From Gemmatimonadota bacterium (GTDB taxonomy: Bacteria; Gemmatimonadota; Gemmatimonadetes; Gemmatimonadales; GWC2-71-9), in contig JAJCZW010000119.1 in assembly GCA_029262155.1 (NCBI GenBank), positions 1 to 33,469 on the forward strand: a stretch of 33,469 nucleotides of DNA, given 5' to 3'. The translations under genes were made by a program, and so were the position numbers. Position 1 is the first letter of the stretch, and the number at the start of each line of letters is the position of its first letter. The notes under the pieces are model-generated. The model was given only the letters and a program-made list of their open reading frames with translations. It was not told where the DNA came from and did not search any database. Below are positions 1 to 7,361 of this stretch, in pieces.

Positions 1-177
1 CCACGCGACGCCAAGGGCTAGTTGAAGTAACCACCCTACCAGAAGCACTTCACGGTGGATGCCACGCATGGCTGGAGACCATCCGGCGTCGAGTGCGAGC
101 AGAAGGCCGCCGAGAACGAAACCAAGGATGAGGTGGAGGAAGGCCGTCCGTATCAGGCGCGTGCTAACGGTCGGCAT
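1..177 (-). CDS. Partial membrane protein (NnrS/heme-copper oxidase subunit I-like), runs off window edge
   Basis: Reverse-strand translation from ATG at 177: MPTVSTRLIRTAFLHLILGFVLGGLLLALDAGWSPAMRGIHREVLLVGWLLQLALGVAW...; shares the H-x-LLVGWL-QL--GVAxW pattern with the adjacent upstream ORF. Confidence 0.7.
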   Translation of the reverse strand, partial: MPTVSTRLIRTAFLHLILGFVLGGLLLALDAGWSPAMRGIHREVLLVGWLLQLALGVAW

Positions 178-178
178 T

Positions 179-592
179 TCAACGTGCCCGAATGCGGGGC
201 CAAATGGCCGTCGTGAATAAGATGACAGCTACCAGGTGGAGAACCGCCGAGGCGACTAAGAAGACGCGAGTTCCTGGAGTCGGTGCCAGGGGCTCAACGA
301 ACACGCGAAGGATGAGCCCGAGGTTCAGCAGCACAAACGCAGTCCACACCAGGGGTTCGGGCCCCCGAGGTGGGTGCGTTGGGTGGCGTGGAAACATCCA
401 GTAGGCGACCCCAAAGATCAGTTGGGTCAACCAGCCAACCACCAGCAGGTGAAGGACGGTGGGGCGTGCCAGGGCCAAGAGGGGAGCCGGCGGTCCGAGG
501 TTGAAGGCGCCAATGGTGCGGAGCGTGAGGGCGAGGAGAAGCGAGAGAAACCCCGACCGAATAAACCACCGCGTGACTACCGGCATGCCCAC
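179..592 (-). CDS. Small polytopic membrane protein (NnrS/cbb3 oxidase subunit I-like)
   Basis: 137 aa, about 4 TM segments, motif LHLLVVGWLTQLIFGVAYWMFPRHP; tandem with a paralogue that starts 1 nt after its stop. Confidence 0.75.
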   Translation of the reverse strand: MGMPVVTRWFIRSGFLSLLLALTLRTIGAFNLGPPAPLLALARPTVLHLLVVGWLTQLIFGVAYWMFPRHPTHPPRGPEPLVWTAFVLLNLGLILRVFVEPLAPTPGTRVFLVASAVLHLVAVILFTTAIWPRIRAR

Positions 593-593
593 C

Positions 594-1601
594 TCACGGC
601 AAACTGTGATCGGTGGTGTTCAGCGCGTGACGAAATCGATCGAGAATATCCGCGACCGGTTCGATTTTGGAGACACCGGCGACGCTCTTGCCGGCTTGCC
701 AGTACTCTTTCTTCCCGGTCTCATCGAGGCTCGATCGTTTGAGCTGCCAGAGGGAACGGAGAGCATACAGGGTACGCATCCAGCGTTTGCGCCGATGTCC
801 TCGCAGCATCCAGCGGGCGAACGGTCCGGCTTTCAACCCCATGCGGTCGATATACGGGGTACGGATAACTGAGACGGGTACGCCGGTGATTCGTTCACTG
901 AGGGCGATGTCGTCCTCGGAGGCGCTCACGATCGCCGCCTTATACGCCGGGCTGGCTCGGCACTCGGTGGTCGCAATAAAGCGGGTCCCCATCTGCACAC
1001 CGGCATAGCCCAACTGCATGGCCTGCACGAAATCGGTCGCGGTGCCAATACCACCGGCGCACACCACCGGGAGATCCAAATCTGCCAGCTCTTCCAAGAG
1101 GGCTCTGGGGTCCTTGGGGCCGGCGTGACCACCAGCTTGTTGATTCACCGCAATCAGCCCATGCACCCCTGCATCTCGTCCTTTGAGTGCCCACCGTCGC
1201 TCGGTCACATCGTGGTAGACCACCCCACCAATCGGGGTCACGCGGTCGACAACCCAGCGGGGGTTCCCCAGTGACGTGACAAAGAAGCGAACCCCTTCCT
1301 CCAGGGCGATGTTTACCCATTCAACCATGCGCTCGTGGTAGCGACGCGACGAGCGCTCGATGAGGGCGTTGAATCCGATGGGTTTTGCCGTGCACGTTCG
1401 GATGAACTTCAGGCCGTCGCGAAAGCCCCAGCCATGCACGTAGGTCAGCGAGATCGGTTGGACGATCCCGATCCCACCCGCTTCGCTGACTGCCGCCACC
1501 AACTCGGGATTGCTGCAGGGGTACATTGCGCCACCGATCACCGGCAACTCGATACCGGTGTGGCGCGTCAGTGCGGTTGCGACCGGAGATGCGGCCGTCA
1601 T
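594..1601 (-). CDS. Nitronate monooxygenase (2-nitropropane dioxygenase family, FMN TIM barrel)
   Basis: 335 aa; GGAMYPCSNPELVAAVSEAGGIGIVQP, QQAGGHAGPKDPRALLEEL, DLPVVCAGGIGTATDFVQAMQLGYAGVQMGTRFIATTE. Confidence 0.92.
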   Translation of the reverse strand: MTAASPVATALTRHTGIELPVIGGAMYPCSNPELVAAVSEAGGIGIVQPISLTYVHGWGFRDGLKFIRTCTAKPIGFNALIERSSRRYHERMVEWVNIALEEGVRFFVTSLGNPRWVVDRVTPIGGVVYHDVTERRWALKGRDAGVHGLIAVNQQAGGHAGPKDPRALLEELADLDLPVVCAGGIGTATDFVQAMQLGYAGVQMGTRFIATTECRASPAYKAAIVSASEDDIALSERITGVPVSVIRTPYIDRMGLKAGPFARWMLRGHRRKRWMRTLYALRSLWQLKRSSLDETGKKEYWQAGKSVAGVSKIEPVADILDRFRHALNTTDHSLP

Positions 1602-2071
1602 TCGATTCCCAAGCGCCAGTTCACGCGAATGCTCGCCACGAGGTCGGCGGCGGCGTCGTGAATCTCGGCGATGGCCACGAAGTCTTGGTCTTCGGTGATC
1701 GAGGGGACCACGCAGGTGCTCTCGGCTGTCAGCGTTCCTCGGGCCTTTTTGTGGTACTCGATCGAGAGGCCGGTCACGATGCTGCGGATTCCGGGTTGCA
1801 TGGCCATCAACATCGCGAGGCCACTGGTGACTTCGCCAAGGTTGACGAGGGCGACGGCGTGGATCGAGCGTAGGTGATTTCGAAATCGACGTCGGTCCCG
1901 CATGGTGACCCGGGCGTACCCGGGTCGGAGTTCCATCACCAGTGGTCGGATGGAGCTGGTGTAGGGTACCATGCGCCCCAAGAGGAAAGAAAACAATCGT
2001 CGACCACCTGCCAGTGGGTGGAGGCGAAGCCAGATTCGATTGAGATGTGTACCTGGGTTGGTGTCAGCCAA
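1598..2071 (-). CDS. DUF4442 hotdog-fold thioesterase-like protein
   Basis: 157 aa; RNHLRSIHAVALVNLGEVTSGLAMLMAM...SIEYHKKARGTLTAE; 4-bp ATGA overlap with the downstream monooxygenase. Confidence 0.8.
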   Translation of the reverse strand: MADTNPGTHLNRIWLRLHPLAGGRRLFSFLLGRMVPYTSSIRPLVMELRPGYARVTMRDRRRFRNHLRSIHAVALVNLGEVTSGLAMLMAMQPGIRSIVTGLSIEYHKKARGTLTAESTCVVPSITEDQDFVAIAEIHDAAADLVASIRVNWRLGIE

Positions 2072-2131
2072 TAGTGCCCACCATTCGTGAACTGAGTTTC
2101 ATCAAATCTTCATTACGCTACGAGAGGTGGT

Positions 2132-2151
2132 TCCCTAAGAATTCCTAGGGA
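2132..2151. promoter_or_regulatory. Imperfect 20-bp dyad upstream of universal stress protein (candidate operator)
   Basis: TCCCTAaGAATTCcTAGGGA, symmetric around GAATTC with one mismatched pair, about 20 bp before the uspA-like ATG and just upstream of its RBS (taggagg). Confidence 0.4.
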
Positions 2152-2170
2152 CTCTAGGAGGAGTGTACTG

Positions 2171-2605
2171 ATGTCGGATCTCTTTCGCAGCATCTTGCTT
2201 CCGGTTGACCTCGGCGCCCGAGCGGAAGCCACTGTCGATGTGGCCCGTCGTCTGGCCACAATGCACAAGTCAACCATCACGCTTCTCCACGTGATCGAGA
2301 CATTGGACGCACCGTTTGAAGAACTCCAGGAATTCTATCACGGCATCGAGTCGATTGCGCACGGACGACTGGCGGCGTTGGCGGCAGAGCTCAGCGCCGA
2401 CGGCCTCACCGTGAAGCAGCAGATCTGCTTTGGCAAGCGTGCACGCGAAATTGTGCGCATTGCGGAGGAGGAGGATTTTGACCTCATCCTGCTCGGTTCG
2501 CACCGCCTGGTGGCGGAGACGCTGCCCTCGGGACTGATGACTGTGAGCCATCAGGTCGCGATCGCGGCCTCGGTACCCGTATTGATCGTCAAGTTCCCTA
2601 CCTGA
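2171..2605 (+). CDS. Universal stress protein (UspA family)
   Basis: 144 aa; ILLPVDLGARAEATVDVARRLA...ITLLHVIE...LILLGSHR...VSHQVAIAASVPVLIVK; AGGAGG RBS. Confidence 0.93.
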   Translation: MSDLFRSILLPVDLGARAEATVDVARRLATMHKSTITLLHVIETLDAPFEELQEFYHGIESIAHGRLAALAAELSADGLTVKQQICFGKRAREIVRIAEEEDFDLILLGSHRLVAETLPSGLMTVSHQVAIAASVPVLIVKFPT

Positions 2606-2615
2606 CGGTCGCGGG

Positions 2616-5315
2616 CTATGGGGCGGGGGAGGAGGCTCCCTCCACCGCCACACTCTTCGGCTTCTGCTCCTGCGCCTGCTTGACGTACAAGTCGAGCCAT
2701 GTCGTCCATCGTCCCCACAGGTCGAGCAGGGTTTGTTTGGCCGCAGGGCCGTGCGCCTCATAGGGGTACATGAATAGGGCAGATGGTTTCCCGAAGGCCC
2801 GAAGTGCCTGCATCATGCGGATGGAGCTGATCGGCGTCGTTCCCACGTTCTGGTCCTCCATCCCGTGGTACATCAGGAGGGCCCCTTGCATCTTGTCCAC
2901 GTAAAACATGGGTGAGACATCAAGATAGGTCTTCTGTCCGCTCCAGAGGTCCCGGCGTTCGCTTTGAAAACCGTTTGGCGTGAGCGATCGATTGTACATC
3001 CCATCGCCAGCGATCCCTGCCTTGAAGAACGGGGTGTGGACCAAGGCGTTCGCGGTGCTGAAGGCCCCATAGCTATGTCCGCCAACGGCGAGGCGGGATC
3101 GATCGATATACCCGTCACGGTCGAGGGCATCAATCACTGCGAGGAGGTTCATCCGAAGATCGGAAACATAGTTGTCGTTCATCCGACCCTGTTCGCCGAT
3201 GATCGGGGGGTTAAAGTTGGCGACGGCATAGCCTTGGGTTGCGAGAAACTCGATAGTTCGGGTCCCCGACGTCGGCGCACGGTTGATGTTTTCAGTGCGG
3301 AGGGTCCGGTCATACGAGGCCTGGTCGGTATACTCGAAGGGATAGAACCAGAGCATGCCCGGGAGGCGGGTCCCTTCCACGTAGTCGGCAGGGAGGGTGA
3401 GGTTGACGAGGAATCGGACCCCATCGGCCCGGGTGACGAACACGCGCTTCCGAAGCAAGGAGGTGAAGGCTGGCGTCCGGTCAACGTTCTGGGTCAGCTG
3501 AGTGGTCGTGCCCGATTGCGTGTCCACGAGGTACGCGTTGGGGACTGTGGTGGACGATTCCCGGGTTACGATGAGTCGCTGGAAATTGTCGTCGAGTGGA
3601 GTGTTAACCGTTTCACTCAACTCCGCGCTCCCTTCGTAGATGCGCTCCTTGTCGCCAGTGGCGATCGTGACCTTGTCAACAAAGATCTGCGGTCCCTGAC
3701 GCTCCCAATCACGGAAGAATTGCGTGCCTGAGAGGAACACCGCGCCATCGGAGGAGACCATCGCGACCGGTCCGCCGTGGGAACCTCGCCGGACGACCAT
3801 CGCTCCCGGGTTTTGGTAGAAGGAGAGGGAGTCGCCGGGCGAACCACCCCGTCGGAAGAAGCCTCGCCCACGACGAATGCCGTCTCCCACAAAGCTCGGG
3901 GCATAGCCGCGCCCCCGGGCGATCGTGTGTCGAGTGTCTGGCGCAGTCGGATCGACGGCGATAATCGACCCGGTCCCGCTCTGAGTGGTTGCGAGGAAAA
4001 GCGTCGTGGCGTCCTCGGTAAATGCCACCTGAGCGATAGGGCCGGTGTGACGGTACAGCTCTGCTGTGTCACTCGGACCGAAGGGAGGAAGCCACTGCAT
4101 GACACGATCCGGGCGATTGGCTGACCCTCCCCGACCCCTCCGTTCGACTGGGTCAGCCGCACTGTCCGCGCCCTCGGGACGGGTCGAGGGGACGCGTTCG
4201 AGGTAGTACATCCCCGGTCCCGTCGGCATCCAGCTCAAGCCGCGGTGTGGGCCGTCATTGTTCTGTCCGAAACGACCGCGGGTGGTATCGTTGCCGACAC
4301 GGGTGGGTTGTGTGTTGACCTCACCGAGGACGCCCCCTTGTGCGTTCCAGATCTCTTCGCGTTGGCCAAAGTCGTTGAAGGGCACAACGTAGGAGAACGG
4401 TTTCTGCAGGGTAGTAACCCGGAAATAGCCTCCATTCGGTGAGGCATCCACCGATCGGATCATCGCTGGTGAGCCAATGCGAGTGACCTTGCGGGACCGT
4501 ACATCGATCATGGCGAGCTGGCCGGTCACAAAGTACTCCATCAGGGTCGCGTCGAAGGGTTCCTCAAGGAGACTCGCCCAGTTCCGCTCCCCCGACTTCA
4601 CACTATCCATCCAGAGTCGCACGCGCGGTCCCGTCGCGATGCTGGGAGCTGTCGGCTCGGGTCCTCGATTGGAGGGCAGTAGTACGACAACGATTGCCCG
4701 GCCATCGGCGGTCCAGTCGATGGTCGTAACCAGGGTCGCTAGGAGAGGAGTTCTGGTGACCTGGCGGGAGCGGCCCGTGGCGACATCCGCCACGTAGACG
4801 TGGGACGCGTCTTCGCTATTGGCGATATAGGCCAACTGCGATCCATCGGGTGACCACGTGGCAGCGCTGACGCTGGTACCCGCTGGTGTGTTGATCGTGG
4901 TGGAGGCGCCACTCGTCGCGTCGATCAGCTCGAGCCCGGAGGTGCTTTCGATCGTCAGCGACCGGGCTCGGTTGGCGAGGGGATCAACCTGGAGTCCGGC
5001 GAAGTAGTAGTGCTTCTTGCCGAAGAACTTGACGCCGAGCATGCCGTTGCTGTGCTCCTTGAGAAACCGAGTGCGATCGGGGCTGGGTTGGGTGAGCGCC
5101 ACATTGAGTTGTCTCGGGGCCGTCACCAAGTCGGCGATCACCGGAGGGGGGGTGATGTAGGACTCCCGAGCAAGGCGGGCCCGGAGTTCTTCGACGCGTG
5201 TTGGCGTATCCTGCTGTCGGGCAAGGAGATGGCTCGGCGTCACCCACCATCCCAAGCACAACGCGAAGGCGGGAGCGAGTCGGAACCAGCGACGGCGGGC
5301 GTGGGCGTTTGTCAT
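2616..5315 (-). CDS. Secreted S9-family serine peptidase (prolyl oligopeptidase-like)
   Basis: WD40/PD40-like repeats then C-terminal hydrolase with GGHSYGAFSTANAL nucleophile elbow, and DQNVGTTP...YEAHG catalytic region; signal peptide from the internal Met (MTNAHARRRWFRLAPAFALCLGWWVTPSHLLA). The longest ORF extends to 5342. Confidence 0.93.
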   Translation of the reverse strand: MTNAHARRRWFRLAPAFALCLGWWVTPSHLLARQQDTPTRVEELRARLARESYITPPPVIADLVTAPRQLNVALTQPSPDRTRFLKEHSNGMLGVKFFGKKHYYFAGLQVDPLANRARSLTIESTSGLELIDATSGASTTINTPAGTSVSAATWSPDGSQLAYIANSEDASHVYVADVATGRSRQVTRTPLLATLVTTIDWTADGRAIVVVLLPSNRGPEPTAPSIATGPRVRLWMDSVKSGERNWASLLEEPFDATLMEYFVTGQLAMIDVRSRKVTRIGSPAMIRSVDASPNGGYFRVTTLQKPFSYVVPFNDFGQREEIWNAQGGVLGEVNTQPTRVGNDTTRGRFGQNNDGPHRGLSWMPTGPGMYYLERVPSTRPEGADSAADPVERRGRGGSANRPDRVMQWLPPFGPSDTAELYRHTGPIAQVAFTEDATTLFLATTQSGTGSIIAVDPTAPDTRHTIARGRGYAPSFVGDGIRRGRGFFRRGGSPGDSLSFYQNPGAMVVRRGSHGGPVAMVSSDGAVFLSGTQFFRDWERQGPQIFVDKVTIATGDKERIYEGSAELSETVNTPLDDNFQRLIVTRESSTTVPNAYLVDTQSGTTTQLTQNVDRTPAFTSLLRKRVFVTRADGVRFLVNLTLPADYVEGTRLPGMLWFYPFEYTDQASYDRTLRTENINRAPTSGTRTIEFLATQGYAVANFNPPIIGEQGRMNDNYVSDLRMNLLAVIDALDRDGYIDRSRLAVGGHSYGAFSTANALVHTPFFKAGIAGDGMYNRSLTPNGFQSERRDLWSGQKTYLDVSPMFYVDKMQGALLMYHGMEDQNVGTTPISSIRMMQALRAFGKPSALFMYPYEAHGPAAKQTLLDLWGRWTTWLDLYVKQAQEQKPKSVAVEGASSPAP

Positions 5316-5648
5316 CAGATCCTCGTCAGGGTGCCAGATCAAGGAAGAAAGACGTGTTGGCTTGGGGTTCGGGACTACCGATTCAATGATACGCGCAATC
5401 TGCCGGATTTGCTGAACAACCCCCAGTGAGTACCCAGGTAGAGGGTGTATCTCGAGGTACTCTCTTCGTGGACGGTGAGTAATTGCCGTTTCAGGTTGCC
5501 GAGGCCTGGAGGCGACCTCGAATGGGCCATCTCACCAAGAGTACTTACGGGAACAGGCTTCACCAGCCTCCTGTACGTCCACTTCGCCAGGCGTCCTTCG
5601 ATCCCTCAGGATGTCAACGTGAGCCCCGTCATTATGGGTTGCGCGAGG

Positions 5649-6038
5649 TTACTTCGTCCCTACCCTCGGCCAGACCCCAGACCCCAGACCCCAGACCTTG
5701 GCGTACGGCTGCTTCAAGCACCCATTCCCAGCCGGGCATCGGTGTATCGCTTCGACGACAGTCCGCGCCCGCGGGAGGATGGAGGAGATCAGGTAGGCCG
5801 GCTGGCGCTCCGCTCGGTCCCCGGTCAGCGACAGCTCGGTCTTCGTGGTGTTCAGGTCGACCTGGACCACAACTGCCGGTACCATCAGGGGAAGATCGGA
5901 AAGAGCCGATTTGAGATCGACCGGCACTTCGCCTGCAGGGCGGTGCAATATGGCGATGGTACCCAAAGGATAGGGCGTCGGGGTGTCTATAGTGTCCGTG
6001 AACTCGTTATAGGGTGGCATAAGAAAACGAACCGTCAC
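5649..6038 (-). CDS. Hypothetical protein (possible small ORF or remnant); 3' end contains a 7-bp tandem repeat
   Basis: 129 aa with a GTG start; MTVRFLMPPYNEFTDTIDTPTPYPLGTIAILHRPAGEVPVDLKSALSDLPLMVPAVVVQVDLN...; C-terminus is low-complexity GLGSGV from the repeat. No family recognised. Confidence 0.35.
   Translation of the reverse strand: MTVRFLMPPYNEFTDTIDTPTPYPLGTIAILHRPAGEVPVDLKSALSDLPLMVPAVVVQVDLNTTKTELSLTGDRAERQPAYLISSILPRARTVVEAIHRCPAGNGCLKQPYAKVWGLGSGVWPRVGTK
5670..5697. repeat. Perfect 4 x 7-bp tandem repeat (CCAGACC)n; minus strand is G-rich
   Basis: ccagacc ccagacc ccagacc ccagacc; reverse complement GGTCTGGGGTCTGGGGTCTGGGGTCTGG. Confidence 0.95.
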
Positions 6039-6045
6039 ACGTCAT

Positions 6046-6055
6046 CCCCCCCCCC
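6046..6055. repeat. Homopolymeric C10 tract
   Basis: gtcatCCCCCCCCCCgttg read directly. Confidence 0.95.
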
Positions 6056-6338
6056 GTTGTTTTCTCCCGGCTCTCTGTTTTGAACCGATGCAACTACGAT
6101 AGCGTGCGGTCAGGATAACGCAAGGATATACCTGGCTGGGCCATGGACGGCGGTGGCGAAGCGAGGTAGTGAATGTCAGTCGACTTGCTAAGATCCGAGT
6201 GGCGCAAAATGGTGTTGCACGATCGCGAGGAGACGCTATTGTGGGTGGAGCATTCAGAAAGGTCGGTTCAGAAGTGTGGCGAGGTCATGCAGATCTGTCA
6301 ACGAGATTGTTCTATTCTTCAGGTGGGAGGGTCAACAA

Positions 6339-6584
6339 GTGTCTCAATTGTCGAAGCCGTTGCGGTGGTTGGCCGTTGTTCTAGCCCTTCTGGTGGCGAA
6401 CCTCGTAGTCGCCGGCCGGGCAGTTCCAGATCTGAGAGCTGATGAGGAAAGCTGCCTTGCGTCCGGAAGCGATTGCAAATGCATTAATGGTGGTACTAAA
6501 CACGGAATTTGCTCAGCACTAGGAACTGGAGACTCGTGCCGAAGGCAGTGTGAATGTAGAGATGACTGCATTACTCCTGGCTGA
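6339..6584 (+). CDS. Small secreted cysteine-rich protein (8 Cys)
   Basis: GTG start preceded by GGGAGGG RBS; 81-aa product VSQLSKPLRWLAVVLALLVANLVVAGRAVPDLRADEESCLASGSDCKCINGGTKHGICSALGTGDSCRRQCECRDDCITPG; N-terminal hydrophobic signal, then C-x6-C-x-C-x9-C-x8-C-x3-C-x-C-x3-C. Confidence 0.7.
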   Translation: MSQLSKPLRWLAVVLALLVANLVVAGRAVPDLRADEESCLASGSDCKCINGGTKHGICSALGTGDSCRRQCECRDDCITPG

Positions 6585-6622
6585 GGATAGGTGCGCTACC
6601 TTATCAAGTATCTGCCTCTGGC

Positions 6623-7099
6623 GGCAGGGTGCAGCAGATCGTTCGCTGGACCGCGAAGCCGCGCGGGGTCAGCCATGCCGACCGGGAGTGGGTGCGGGAG
6701 CAGGCGCGCGCCGATCGCGAACGGCGGCGCGCGCTCCTTGCCCAGGTCGGTGGTCCGGCAGATCCGGATGAAGACGCCGAGCCACCCAGCCGCGACACGC
6801 ACCCCTATTTCGATCGAATCATGATCGACGCGAAGGGGGAACTCTGGGTCCGCACCTGGGCTGGATACGGCGGGGACCAGGAGTGGCTCGTCTTCGACCG
6901 GAACGGGGTCTGGCAGGGTGTGGTTTCCACCCCCGCCTCACTGGAGATCACCGACATCGGCGGGGACTACATCCTCGGAATCGCCCGCGATGAACTCGAC
7001 GTGCAGCAGGTCCGCCTGTATCGGATTCGGGGCGAGAGGCCAGTGAAGGAGAACATGGACAAACATGATGAGCAGGATGCACTCTTGAGGCATGAGTAG
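6623..7099 (+). pseudogene. C-terminal remnant of a 6-bladed beta-propeller protein
   Basis: HPYFDRIMIDAKGELWVRTWAGYGGDQEWLVFDRNGVWQGVVSTPASLEITDIGGDYILGIARDELDVQQVRLYRIRG resembles the last blades of NHL-like 6-bladed propellers. No signal peptide or N-terminal blades; the ORF opens mid-domain. Confidence 0.65.
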
Positions 7100-7361
7100 A
7101 TCACCAGGAGCCTGATCGGTTGCGCTTTTGAGGTGATTGACCTGACCCGCGAACTCTGATCCAGGTATGCTTGGACTCCCCCCTGCGGAGGAGTCATGCG
7201 TAAGAGCAGTTCCCGAACTGCTGCAGAAATCTGCATCGTTTGCTGAACCACCCCAGAAATGGTAGGCTGTCGAACCGGCCTTAACGTCTGGCAGTTGACC
7301 CTGTCTACAGAGGTATCCCCACCCTGACACGGGCCGACATGGCATTCGCGAGGAGAGCCTT

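Noticed and set aside
5445-6083. 212-aa plus-strand ORF
   Set aside because: Translation is Arg/Pro-rich without domain features and crosses the heptamer repeat and C10 tract.
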